From contig JAEDIC010000015.1 in the NCBI GenBank assembly GCA_016292635.1, positions 1 through 46,248 on the forward strand: DNA of 46,248 nucleotides, in the 5' to 3' direction. The stretch comes from Clostridia bacterium (GTDB taxonomy: Bacteria > Bacillota > Clostridia > Christensenellales > CAG-138). Shown piece by piece: positions 35,073 to 43,130 of the stretch. The notes under the pieces were generated by a model. The model had not been told where the DNA came from and did not search any database. It saw only the letters and a program-made list of their open reading frames with translations. Both the position numbers and the translations under genes were made by a program. How positions within the stretch are numbered: the stretch's first letter is position 1; each line of letters opens with the position of its first letter.

Positions 35073-36002
35073 ATGAGTTATAATAATCAGCGAAATGCTT
35101 ATGGCAGCACTTTGGTAGAGCTTGGGGCAGAAAATAAAAACATTGTAGTATTAGAAGCTGATCTTGGCAAATCTACTATGTCCCATATGTTTCAACAGGC
35201 ATACCCCGATCGCTATTTTGAAATGGGTATTGCAGAACAGAATATGGCATCTGTAGCCGCAGGACTTTCTCAAACCGGAAAAATTCCGTTTATAAATTCA
35301 TTTGCGGTTTTTGTATCAGGCAGAGCATTTGATCAGATACGCCAAACCATATGTATCGGTAAGCTCAATGTAAAAATAATAGGTTCCTCTTCCGGCCTTT
35401 CAGATTTCGGTGACGGCGCAACTCATCAAGATATCGAAGACATGGCTATTATGCGTGCCATACCAAACATGACAGTAATATGCCCCGCAGATGCCAATGA
35501 AATGACTGCAGCAACCCGCGCTATCGCTGAATATCATGGTCCCTGTTATGTGAGATCCAATCGAAATTCATATGATAACGTAACGCCGGAAGATAAGCCC
35601 TTTGTTATTGGGCAGCCTACAGTGCTCAGGGAGGGCAATGATATTGCAGTTTTTGCATGCGGCTACATGGTAGGTCTAGCATTGAAAGCAGCAGATCAGC
35701 TTAAAGATAAAATTTCTTTAAAGGTAATTAATGTATCTACGATTAAGCCCTTAAACGAGGCGCTCATTAGAGAGTTATCTGCTGACTGCAAGGGAATAAT
35801 TACCGCTGAAGAACACAGCATAATTGGCGGTCTGGGGTCTGCAGTTGCTCAAGCCATGGCTGCATGTCCCAAACCCATGGAGTTTATGGGAATAAATGAC
35901 CGTTTTGGGTGCAGTGCTCATTCTTACAAAGAACTGCTTGATTATTACAATCTCACCGATCAGAGCATAATTCAAGCAGCTGAAAAATTATACAATAAAT
36001 AA
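35073..36002 (+). CDS. Transketolase, C-terminal (pyrimidine-binding) subunit
   Basis: 309 residues, carrying the pyrimidine-binding and C-terminal domains. Key block FEMGIAEQNMASVAAGLS includes the conserved Glu that activates TPP; FINSFAVFVSGRAFDQIR and GDGATHQDIEDMAIMRAIPNM follow. The C-terminal swivelling domain ends with HSYKELLDYY. It forms a heterotetramer with the 34231 product, 20 bases upstream. AAAGGAG precedes the ATG. If the pathway makes L-erythrulose, a known two-carbon donor for transketolases, it could be consumed here directly; this is inference. Confidence 0.88.
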   Translation: MSYNNQRNAYGSTLVELGAENKNIVVLEADLGKSTMSHMFQQAYPDRYFEMGIAEQNMASVAAGLSQTGKIPFINSFAVFVSGRAFDQIRQTICIGKLNVKIIGSSSGLSDFGDGATHQDIEDMAIMRAIPNMTVICPADANEMTAATRAIAEYHGPCYVRSNRNSYDNVTPEDKPFVIGQPTVLREGNDIAVFACGYMVGLALKAADQLKDKISLKVINVSTIKPLNEALIRELSADCKGIITAEEHSIIGGLGSAVAQAMAACPKPMEFMGINDRFGCSAHSYKELLDYYNLTDQSIIQAAEKLYNK

Positions 36003-36021
36003 ACACTGTGGAGGTAACATT

Positions 36022-36903
36022 ATGAAGATTGGTTTTATCGGCCTTGGTATCATGGGTAAACCTATGGTTCGCAATCTACTCAAAGCAGGACATAACGTAA
36101 TAGTTTACGACGTAGTAAAAGCCAATGTAGACCTTATGGTCGAAGCTGGCGCTGAAGCAAGAGATTCTTCCAAAGCTATAGCCGAGGAATGCAATACTAT
36201 TATTACCATGCTTCCTAACAGCCCCCATGTAAAAACAGTCATAATGGGCGAAAACGGTGTACTGGAAGGCGCAAAAGAAGGCACTATAATTATTGATATG
36301 AGTTCTATTGCTCCCCTTGCCTCTCAGGAAGTTTATGCCGCATGCGCTGAAAAAGGCATAAAATTGCTTGATGCACCTGTTTCCGGCGGTGAACCCAAGG
36401 CAATCGATGGAACACTTTCCATCATGGTTGGCGGTGATGAAGACGTATTCAATCAAGTTTATGATATTCTCATGACTATGGGCAGCAGTGCAGTATACTG
36501 TGGCAGCATAGGTTCAGGAAATACTACCAAGCTTGCAAACCAGGTAATCGTTGCCGTAAACATTGCTGCTCTCTCCGAAGCGCTCATGCTGGCCGTCAAA
36601 GCCGGCGTTGATCCGAATAAAGTATTTGCCGCAATAAAGGGTGGACTTGCAGGATCAACGGTAATGAACGCAAAAGCTCCTATGATATTGGATAGAAACT
36701 TTAACCCCGGTTTCCGCATTGATTTGCACATTAAGGACTTGAACAATGCACTTGAAACAGGTCATGCCACTGGCGCCCCCATGCTGCTGACATCTGCCGT
36801 TCAGGAAATGTTGGAAACTCTTCATTTTGATGGCTGCGGTTCAGATGACCATAGCGCTATAGTGAAATACTACGAAAAACTCGCCAATACCATCGTATCA
36901 TAA
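36022..36903 (+). CDS. Beta-hydroxyacid dehydrogenase (GarR/HIBADH family)
   Basis: 293 residues. NAD(P) motif GFIGLGIMGKPMVRNLL, substrate motif DAPVSGGEPKAIDGTLSIMVGG, and the catalytic Lys segment GSGNTTKLANQ. Closest in feel to 2-hydroxy-3-oxopropionate (tartronate semialdehyde) reductase, but family members reduce or oxidise many short hydroxy acids. Last gene of the transketolase operon, GGAGG upstream, followed by a perfect terminator. It may handle a C3 or C4 hydroxy acid from the branched-sugar pathway. Confidence 0.85.
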   Translation: MKIGFIGLGIMGKPMVRNLLKAGHNVIVYDVVKANVDLMVEAGAEARDSSKAIAEECNTIITMLPNSPHVKTVIMGENGVLEGAKEGTIIIDMSSIAPLASQEVYAACAEKGIKLLDAPVSGGEPKAIDGTLSIMVGGDEDVFNQVYDILMTMGSSAVYCGSIGSGNTTKLANQVIVAVNIAALSEALMLAVKAGVDPNKVFAAIKGGLAGSTVMNAKAPMILDRNFNPGFRIDLHIKDLNNALETGHATGAPMLLTSAVQEMLETLHFDGCGSDDHSAIVKYYEKLANTIVS

Positions 36904-36939
36904 TTGACCGTAAAAGCATTTCTCATTACATAACATAAT

Positions 36940-36979
36940 AAAAACGATGTTCATTAATATACAATGAACATCGTTTTTC
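36940..36979 (+). terminator. Terminator of the transketolase operon
   Basis: Perfect 16-bp hairpin (AAAAACGATGTTCATT with its exact complement, 7-nt loop) ending in TTTTT. It closes the catabolic island on its right side. Confidence 0.88.
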
Positions 36980-37057
36980 TATACCCCAACCTGTAATGTC
37001 GCAATAGATATAAACAGCATAAATAGTGCAGCATAATCCCCCATCATTGCCGTATTT

Positions 37058-37065
37058 AATGGGTT
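37058..37065. repeat. Left target-site duplication of the IS256-type element
   Basis: AATGGGTT directly abuts the left inverted repeat (GGTAAGG..) and is repeated at 38582-38589, as expected for the 8-bp duplication made by IS256-family transposition. Confidence 0.75.
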
Positions 37066-37177
37066 GGTAAGGTACAATAAGTTGCGCAAATTAAAAAATG
37101 GAAAAAGAGAGGCATGGTTTGCAGAACTCTGGTAGAATGAAGTTACCACACACCATTCTGAAAGGAGTCTGTAAACC

Positions 37178-37654
37178 ATGTCTGAGAGAATTGTACAACT
37201 GAACGAGGAAGTAATCAAGGGGCAGATTAAGGAATTGGTCCGGGGCAGCGTGGAAGAAACACTGAATGAACTGCTGGAGCAGGAGGCGGAGCGACTGACC
37301 CAGGCTGCCCGCTACGAGCGCAGCGAGGCCCGCCAGGGCTACCGCAGCGGCCACTATGACCGGAACCTTACCACGACCTCCGGAGATGTGACGCTCCATG
37401 TACCTCGCCTCAAGGGAGTCTCTTTCGATACCGTTATCATCGAGCGGTATCGCCGCCGGGAAAGCAGCGTGGAGGAGGCGCTCATTGAGATGTACCTGGC
37501 TGGCGTCTCTGTGCGCCGCGTGGAGGACATTACCGAGGCCCTGTGGGGCATCAAGGTATCTCCGGCCACCATCAGCGAGCTGAACAAGAAGGCGTATGTT
37601 CATATTGACATCAGTACTTTGCTTTTGTTCGGAGATCGTAGGCTTGATTATTAA
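37178..37654 (+). pseudogene. IS256-family transposase, 5' fragment
   Basis: The N-terminal 143 residues are typical IS256/Mutator transposase: QAARYERSEARQGYRSGHYDRN-type block, VPRLKGVSFDTVIIERYRRRE, MYLAGVSVRRVEDITE and SPATISELNKKAYVHI. After YVHI the protein runs into unrelated sequence and stops after 15 codons. The DDE domain (normally another 250 residues) is lost. GAAAGGAG precedes the ATG. Confidence 0.88.
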
Positions 37655-37675
37655 GTACAGAAAGGTGGTAAGCTC

Positions 37676-38371
37676 ATGAAAAACGGATCGAAAAAACATA
37701 GAATGAAATCCGGCATCGTAATTCCAACGGCAATCTTACTGTTTTCATTAGCCTTAGCTTTTACGCCACGAACGCTAATTGAATTCTACTATAACGGTGC
37801 GTTTGTTCCTATGTTACGAATAGCCAAAACATTTGTTTTCGTGGTCGTGCCGCTGGTTTCGGCAACATATCTACTCTATAAATCAAGCATTGGGGATCAG
37901 TTAAAGCGAGTATCTCTCAATATAGTATGGTGCTTCAGCTTTGCCCTGTATATTGCGATCCTGTTTTTCGTTTTGTTTAGCGGAGGACGACGAGATTATG
38001 ACTATTCCAACATGAAACCAAACATTTTACCATTGATATCGATTATAAAGGCAATAAAAGCCGGCAGTGCAGCGCATGATTTGTCCTTTTTAAGAGGCAT
38101 ACTTCTGAATATCCTGCTGTTCATGCCTTTTGGATTGTTATTACCGTGGAAAGTAAAAAACAGACATGCGGCTATGCTGTATATTTTTTTATCCGTGTGC
38201 ATTTCAGAAGTCGCACAACAGATATTCGCCGTTGGAGTTTTCGATATAGATGACATATTTTTGAATCTCATCGGCGCCGGGGTGGGCACATGGATATATC
38301 GCATTATTGTAAGCTCTGTTATGGACGGGCGACCGACAGAAGAGTGCCGAAGAAGGAAAAAGTGCAGTTAA
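37676..38371 (+). CDS. VanZ-like family membrane protein
   Basis: 231 residues with about five transmembrane helices. VanZ marks: MKPNILPLISI, LRGILLNILLFMPFGLLLPW and the terminal GVFDIDDIFLNLIGAGVG. VanZ of Tn1546 gives low-level teicoplanin resistance; other homologues affect lipoglycopeptide sensitivity or have unknown roles. AGAAAGGTGG precedes the ATG. It lies wholly inside the IS256-type element, lower in GC than the transposase fragment, which points to separate acquisition. Confidence 0.85.
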   Translation: MKNGSKKHRMKSGIVIPTAILLFSLALAFTPRTLIEFYYNGAFVPMLRIAKTFVFVVVPLVSATYLLYKSSIGDQLKRVSLNIVWCFSFALYIAILFFVLFSGGRRDYDYSNMKPNILPLISIIKAIKAGSAAHDLSFLRGILLNILLFMPFGLLLPWKVKNRHAAMLYIFLSVCISEVAQQIFAVGVFDIDDIFLNLIGAGVGTWIYRIIVSSVMDGRPTEECRRRKKCS

Positions 38372-38529
38372 AGCGCAAATGGAGGCGTTACTACAAGACC
38401 GTAACAGTAAATGTTAAAGATCGTCGAGACATAGGTCACCTCGTTCCAACCTGGGAAGTGATGTATGAGTTCTGCGAACGCTTTAAAGGACTGGAGGTGT
38501 TCAGCCAGGACATCTCCGCTGCCGACTGA
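38372..38529 (+). pseudogene. Unidentified 3' gene fragment inside the IS element
   Basis: In-frame stretch ending TGA 38527-38529 with protein-like sequence (RRYYKTVTVNVKDRRDIGHL, PTWEVMYEFCERFKGLEVF). It has no proper start and overlaps the end of vanZ in another frame. Possibly the 3' end of the cargo gene that was originally beside vanZ. Not recognised. Confidence 0.35.
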
Positions 38530-38581
38530 CCAAATTCTCCGGTACCTGCAAACTAATTTGCGCATAACTCTTGACACTACC

Positions 38582-38589
38582 AATGGGTT
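38582..38589. repeat. Right target-site duplication
   Basis: AATGGGTT immediately after the right end of the IS256-type element, identical to 37058-37065. Confidence 0.75.
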
Positions 38590-38660
38590 GCATCAGTGTG
38601 CGATATTTGACGGATATAATCGTCGGGCTTATAATAACATGAATTGTCAATCATTCACTG

Positions 38661-39207
38661 ATGAGAGGTTCGCAACACTTGAGCGTTGAACCGACACGAC
38701 TTTCCTCAAACGAATATCAAAAGCTTATTTCAGAGCGCATGACGCCTGCAACGGCGGCCTCTTATCTTAAGGAACAGAGGGTAGTTTTGCGCACCTTCGT
38801 AGAAATGCTGAAGGAGTTTTATCCAGCAGGCGATATACTTCCACGGCTTATTGCCGCTTTCATGGAATCAGATCCTGACGCAAACGCAGAGTCCGTTTCC
38901 CGAAGAGTACGCAACTGGCTTTCCGGCAAAAATCGCCCCACAAGCCAGAAATATATATTTCAAATTGCCTTTGCACTGTAGCTGACTGAATCGCAGGCAA
39001 GCTATCTGCTGGGGTTGTGCACGGATTTTGGCATCCACTACCGTGAAGGCCGCGAAGTGGTGTACGCCTGGTTTCTACGCATGGGGCACACATATAGAGA
39101 AGCCCGTATGTTCTTTGATACGCTTCCTCCCATCATGTATTCTGACACACCCCCCAAGACTACCACATATCACCTTACCCGAGAACTGCAGACAGACTTC
39201 ATGCGAA
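38661..39207 (+). pseudogene. Mobile-element-associated protein, interrupted by amber codon and truncated
   Basis: One frame runs through TAG at 38979-38981: RLSSNEYQKLISERMTPATAA, then VRNWLSGKNRPTSQKYIF before the stop and LTESQASYLLGLCTDFGIHYREG after it. The whole resembles a protein found in Clostridia mobile elements with an XRE-like N-terminal region. At about 39207 it changes in frame into the end of a PdaB-like gene, so its own C-terminus is gone. The start is uncertain. Clearly a decayed gene. Confidence 0.6.
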
Positions 39208-39504
39208 TATGTAATGATGCCGTTATTACTACCGTGCGGGATATGGGCTATGAGATCTATCAATGGGACATAGACACCATCGACTTGAAAGAAGAGCGCA
39301 CAGACTACACTGGATACGGTCCTTCCTAAACTCCACTATGGGTGCATAATCCTCTGCCACAACAATGGGTTTAAAGTAAAAGAATATCTGCCGAAGCTTA
39401 TCGAAACCGCCCAGAGTCAGGGTTATGAGTCCATCACCGCAAGTGAACTGCGGCTCAGTAGGGATACTATAATAGATGTAAACGGAGTGCAAAAATCTGC
39501 GTAA
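39208..39504 (+). pseudogene. PdaB-like deacetylase, C-terminal fragment with frameshift
   Basis: NDAVITTVRDMGYEIYQWDI and onwards match residues 175 to the end of the intact protein at 18459-19265. A frameshift after KEER (near 39300) moves the frame; the second part reads TVLPKLHYGCIILCHNNG to DVNGVQKSA and stops at 39504. It ends with a terminator like an original 3' end. Confidence 0.82.
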
Positions 39505-39512
39505 GCATATAC

Positions 39513-39542
39513 AAAAAGCAGGACAATTTATGCCTGCTTTTT
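39513..39542 (+). terminator. Terminator after the PdaB-like fragment
   Basis: Perfect 10-bp hairpin AAAAAGCAGG/CCTGCTTTTT with a 10-nt loop, 9 bases after the stop. Confidence 0.75.
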
Positions 39543-39577
39543 GTATGCCTCAGTCCAGCGATGGCGGCTACTTCCAG

Positions 39578-39707
39578 TTAGTTCTCAATGCCCAGTTCCT
39601 TCTTGACTTTCTCGCTCTCGGTGAAGGTGAGCCAGTAGCTGTCAATGTTGAGACCGGTCAGCTTGATTACCGGGTCTTCTATAATGTAGCCAGCGTCCCC
39701 CCCCCTG
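39578..39707 (-). pseudogene. Unidentified C-terminal gene fragment
   Basis: Minus-strand frame ending TAA at 39578-39580 with protein-like sequence (DAGYIIEDPVIKLTGLNIDS, then YWLTFTESEKVKKELGIEN). It is preceded by a run of nine C/G bases. Its 5' part is absent. Looks like the tail of a mobile-element gene; family not recognised. Confidence 0.35.
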
Positions 39708-39854
39708 CGTACTCTGCCTTTTGGGAGAGAAATACCAGGTAATGGGGTGCGCCTATATTCGCTGTTTATAAGGGTTTAAAACACAGTGATACTCCCCGCT
39801 CCAGGTTAATATTCAAGACTTTTACCTCCTTTTCCAATCCAGTTTGTACAGAAA

Positions 39855-40094
39855 TTGGTTATCAGCAAACGCACAATCATAATCGCCGGAGCGATACTAC
39901 TTTTAATCGCCTTAGCCGTGGTATTTTTTATTGTCCTATTGCCGAACACAGCCCCGACCAGCACTCCCACCATTGAGAAATACGAGTTAGAAGTTCCGGC
40001 AGGGCAAAAAAAGGAACTACCTATCTACAGCGTAGACCGCAGCGATAAGAAGATCGCTTTAACGATTGACGCTGCATGCACTAAGGTTCTATGA
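39855..40094 (+). pseudogene. PdaB-like deacetylase, N-terminal fragment
   Basis: SKRTIIIAGAILLLIALAVV to KKELPIYSVDRSDKKIALTI match residues 6-85 of the intact PdaB-like protein (membrane anchor plus first strand). Homology stops at the first catalytic motif (TIDAA), and the frame ends six codons later at TGA 40092-40094. It lies downstream of, and on the same strand as, its own C-terminal half. Confidence 0.82.
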
Positions 40095-40193
40095 TGTAAA
40101 AATCATCAATTTAGTAGTTATAATTTACTTTAAAATCTGTATACCGATATTGTTTAGTTACTATTTTATGAATCGTAGTCACATATATAACAT

Positions 40194-40240
40194 GCAATTG
40201 GCAGATTGAAATCCCTATCTGAGTTCATCCTGCCAATTGC
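40194..40240. repeat. 11-bp inverted repeat
   Basis: GCAATTGGCAG and CTGCCAATTGC, exact arms around a 25-base loop in gene-free AT-rich sequence (40095-40784). A related hairpin with the shared core GGCAG(A/T)TTGAAAT is at about 43756. Confidence 0.6.
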
Positions 40241-40296
40241 TCTGTCATGCAAAATATATGATAAATAATCCTTGAAATATCTATCTTTTTGCTGGT

Positions 40297-40365
40297 TTAA
40301 TCATCTGTCTTCCATCCTCAATTCCAGCGACAAGTCATCTGCATCGTGATGTTGTCATTGATGCA
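40297..40365 (-). pseudogene. Decayed copy of the SDR gene 3' end
   Basis: Translating the minus strand gives CIND-NIT--..GWKTDD-stop, alignable position by position with the last 22 residues of the SDR gene at 40785 (CIDGGMT.. to ..GWKLDS). One internal stop. About 70 bases remain. Confidence 0.45.
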
Positions 40366-40549
40366 GCTATACAACTTACGAAATCTTCTCGATAACAACC
40401 TGATAAAGAGTTTAATTACAGTAATTGTACGTCTATTCGTCGAGGATCATGTCGTTAATGCGGGCAAAAATCAATTAATAAATCCTAACATTGGAAAAGA
40501 ACCATTAGCCTATGCTGAAAGCCGTTCTTTTTGAAAACACGTTTTTTTC

Positions 40550-40757
40550 GGCAATAAACCCATTTCTTTTACCAATACACTGGCAAAAAACCTGTTTATT
40601 TTGCCAATAATAATATTTTTGCCTTCAAAACAGATGTCTCTTACCTGCCGTTTTATCTTTGTTTGGTATAAATGAGTTTATTTTGGTAAAAATAACGTTT
40701 ATTTTACCAGTATACTGGCAATAAACCAGTTAAATTTGCCAATAATAACGTTTTTTA
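40550..40757. repeat. AT-rich imperfect repeats and palindromes
   Basis: Two units of about 55 bases (40567-40620 and 40702-40757) share ACCARTAYACTGGCAA and TTTGCCAATAATAA cores. The second contains the exact palindrome CCAGTATACTGG, and between the units GGTAAAAATAA and TTTATTTTACC form an inverted pair. A third partial copy (GGCAATAAACC) starts at 40550. No gene lies here; function unknown. Confidence 0.6.
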
Positions 40758-40784
40758 CAGCGAATTTCACATCTTGCCACTGAT

Positions 40785-41513
40785 TTAACTATCCAGCTTC
40801 CATCCGCAATCCACATGATAGATCATCAGCTTTGTCATTCCGCCATCAATGCAGATGTTTTCGCCTGTAATGAACCCTGCCATATCCGAGCAAAGGTACA
40901 GAACCATGTTGGCAATATCGAGCGGGTTCCCTACCCTGCCTGCCGGTTGCTGAACGGCGTCAGCACCCTCATAAACGGTGTAGTCAGTATCAATCCAGCC
41001 CGGCGATATGGAATTGACCCGCACCTTTCCCGCAAAGCTGACCGCCAGAGCATGTGTAAGGGCCGCTATGCCGCCCTTCGCCGCCGTATAGCTTTCGGTC
41101 TGAGGCTGGCTCATCCTGTCACGGGAGGAGGAAATATTGACGATGCTGGCCCCATCCGCAAAATGCGGAGCAAACAGCTTGGAAAGGTAAAAGGGAGCAG
41201 TTACCCCCACCCTCAAAGCGTTCTCAAAATCCTCATAGCTGCAGCTGTCAATACCGCACATTTTAGGTATTGCGTTATTGATAAGGTAATCCACATGGCC
41301 GTAATCATTGATAACCTTCTCTGCAAATCGCTCAAGGGTATCCTTGTCGGCTAAATCGCCCACAAAATAATCGTTCTCCAGCAGATCAATAACGCAAACC
41401 ACAGCGCCTGCCGCCTCGAATTGCTCCGGGATGCACTTGCCTATTCCTCTTGCGCCGCTTGTAATAACGACGACTTTATCTTTGAAGTTGAACATATTGG
41501 GTTGATATTTCAT
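40785..41513 (-). CDS. Short-chain dehydrogenase/reductase (SDR)
   Basis: About 242-residue classical SDR: cofactor motif TSGARGIGKCI, LINNAIP, catalytic Ser in NISSSRDR and the YTAAKGG pair (Tyr, Lys), then SPGWIDTDYT and the C-terminal GENICIDGGMT. The usual TGxxxGIG Thr-Gly has become Thr-Ser-Gly-Ala, a mild variation. The start at 41513 (ATG after AAGGAA) is preferred over a TTG six codons earlier. No operon partners; substrate unknown. A decayed copy of its 3' end lies about 420 bases downstream. Confidence 0.87.
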   Translation of the reverse strand: MKYQPNMFNFKDKVVVITSGARGIGKCIPEQFEAAGAVVCVIDLLENDYFVGDLADKDTLERFAEKVINDYGHVDYLINNAIPKMCGIDSCSYEDFENALRVGVTAPFYLSKLFAPHFADGASIVNISSSRDRMSQPQTESYTAAKGGIAALTHALAVSFAGKVRVNSISPGWIDTDYTVYEGADAVQQPAGRVGNPLDIANMVLYLCSDMAGFITGENICIDGGMTKLMIYHVDCGWKLDS

Positions 41514-41552
41514 TATCTTTTTCCTTATCAAATAGTAATCATCAGTTTAATG

Positions 41553-42398
41553 TTAATTATCATTCCATCCAAATTTCCTTGTCTGGAGCTTATCTTTCCA
41601 ATTGTTCTCTATCCGTATAATTTCATCATCAGATTTATCTTTAGAGAGCACCTGCAAAACAGAGAATTGAAGGTCATGACAACGATTGGGGTTACTCTTA
41701 ATTATATCTACCATTTTTTTGTTACCACCATGTCCCCCTGTTTGCACATAAACAGCCCATCTGCCCCATAGGCTCTCTGCATTATAAGCAGATCCAACAT
41801 ACTGGTGTCCTGTTTTTGTGTCAACAATTAAATAAACAGCATTAACGGACGACATTGCTGCAAACCACGACTCATACCCTTTCTGATTCTCAATAATCGT
41901 TTTCAGCTTATCATACGAAACGCATAATCTCTCAAAGCCCGGAAAAGCAACCCCCCGTATTGCAGCAATTTCCTTTTCCGTACTACCTTTTTGATGCCAC
42001 ATACGGGTAGATTTTCCCCAGTCTATTATTATTCTGTTTTCATACTCGCGCAGAACGTCAACATATTGTAGGTTGTAAAACGCATTTTCACCCTGGTATT
42101 TTTTCGCCTCTATTTCTGGTAAGCCAATCGGCCTCACTTCCGGTCCGTCAGCAACAAATCCATTCACCTTATAACAAGAAAGTAACCGACATAGCGTCCC
42201 CCCATCGCTAATAAAAACTATCCAGTAATCATAGCCTTTGCCAAATCCTATTTTTTGATGGCAAGTATATTCATAAACCTTATCCAAATCATAACATGCT
42301 TTAAAACCTTTATCGGTCAATACATGCCTAATCAGCTTTGTTCTATTTGGATTTATTCCTACCTTTTTGAGAACATCCGTAAAATTAAGAATAGCCAT
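41553..42398 (-). CDS. GIY-YIG domain protein with unknown N-terminal domain
   Basis: 281 residues. The C-terminal 95 residues carry a GIY-YIG-type nuclease core: VYLIVDTKTGHQYVGSAYN (VYL..YVG instead of GIY..YIG), then LWGRWAVY with the conserved Arg position and a late Glu (RIENNWKDKL). The N-terminal 180 residues are unknown; they have a WHQKGSTEKEI stretch and look globular. Such fusions occur in restriction- and mobile-element-linked nucleases. GAGGAGA precedes the ATG. Nearby are a YgjP-type peptidase and an unknown gene in the same direction. Confidence 0.75.
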   Translation of the reverse strand: MAILNFTDVLKKVGINPNRTKLIRHVLTDKGFKACYDLDKVYEYTCHQKIGFGKGYDYWIVFISDGGTLCRLLSCYKVNGFVADGPEVRPIGLPEIEAKKYQGENAFYNLQYVDVLREYENRIIIDWGKSTRMWHQKGSTEKEIAAIRGVAFPGFERLCVSYDKLKTIIENQKGYESWFAAMSSVNAVYLIVDTKTGHQYVGSAYNAESLWGRWAVYVQTGGHGGNKKMVDIIKSNPNRCHDLQFSVLQVLSKDKSDDEIIRIENNWKDKLQTRKFGWNDN

Positions 42399-42462
42399 TT
42401 CATCTTCTCCTCAGCTTAGTGCATTACAGAAGTAATTTATCCGTCCTTTCCAATCTTGTTCG

Positions 42463-43089
42463 TTACGGAAGCCGACTCAAGTATACATAGCCGTTTTCCT
42501 TAAGCCATTTTCTGCATTTCTTATACTCCGGAAACGCACTTTCTACCTCAGCATAAAACGTCTTTGAATGATTCATGTGCTTTCTGTGGCACAATTCATG
42601 CACTACAACGCTGTCGATAATCTCATCCGGAAGCTCCATCAAAAGGCAGTTAAAGTTCAAATTTCCCTTACTGGAACAGCTGCCCCAGCGATTCTTCTGG
42701 CGTCTTATCGTAATTCTGCCATAACTTACGCCGACAATTTCGGCATAATGTTTGACCTTAACAGGTATTATCTCCTTTGCCTTATTTGCCAGGTCTTTTA
42801 GTTCATCCCCAGTGTATGGTGGATACTGCTCCAGTAGCTCCCGGCGTTCCTCTATGATTTTCTGATGCTTTTCTATCCAGTTCTTTTTTGAGAGGATGAA
42901 AGCCTGAATCTCCTTATTGCTCATGCGTTTGGGCGGACGAACAATAAGACCGTCATCTTTTAATTCGATAGATAGGGTCTTTCGTTTGGTGCGGAGTATG
43001 TTAATTGGTATGTTTTCAATATCGATGAGCACAGACATATCTTCTTTTCTACAATACCTAAATCTACACAATGGTTTTCGTATATACAA
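42463..43089 (-). CDS. YgjP-type (DUF45/SprT-like) zinc metallopeptidase
   Basis: About 208 residues. The zinc motif is VVHELCHRKHMNHSKTFY (HExxH plus a distal His), preceded by RQKNRWGSCSSKGNLNFN, the hallmark of the M48/DUF45 YgjP family. Genes of this family often sit beside type I restriction systems, but none is visible here. The start is taken as TTG at 43089 because AAAGGAG is 5 bases upstream; ATG at 43038 would give a more standard N-terminus (MSVLIDIENIPI). Function of the family is unproven. Confidence 0.82.
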   Translation of the reverse strand: MYIRKPLCRFRYCRKEDMSVLIDIENIPINILRTKRKTLSIELKDDGLIVRPPKRMSNKEIQAFILSKKNWIEKHQKIIEERRELLEQYPPYTGDELKDLANKAKEIIPVKVKHYAEIVGVSYGRITIRRQKNRWGSCSSKGNLNFNCLLMELPDEIIDSVVVHELCHRKHMNHSKTFYAEVESAFPEYKKCRKWLKENGYVYLSRLP

Positions 43090-43130
43090 TAATTCTCCTT
43101 TTATCGTTCCCGCTATTCTCCGAGCATGAA

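Larger units (their letters stand above)
37066..38581 (+). mobile_element. IS256-family element, defective, carrying a vanZ-like gene
   Basis: 1,516-bp element. Left end GGTAAGG..AGTTGCGCAAATTA and right end TAATTTGCGCATAACT..CACTACC are imperfect inverted repeats of IS256 type; both ends are flanked by AATGGGTT. Inside are the first 143 codons of the transposase, then a complete vanZ-like gene, then a 3' fragment I cannot identify. The transposase catalytic DDE region is missing, so the element cannot move itself but might be moved in trans. Confidence 0.8.

Noticed and set aside
36979..37058. Minus-strand frame with membrane-protein-like end next to the IS element
   Set aside because: Only about 28 codons, and joining across the target duplication gives a stop, so an interrupted gene is not supported.
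37676..38371. vanZ-like gene taken as proof of a vancomycin-resistance cluster
   Set aside because: No vanHAX, vanS/R or vanY genes are in the window; a lone VanZ-like protein does not imply vancomycin resistance.
40550..40757. Repeat array considered as CRISPR
   Set aside because: Only two long imperfect units, no constant-length spacers and no cas genes.
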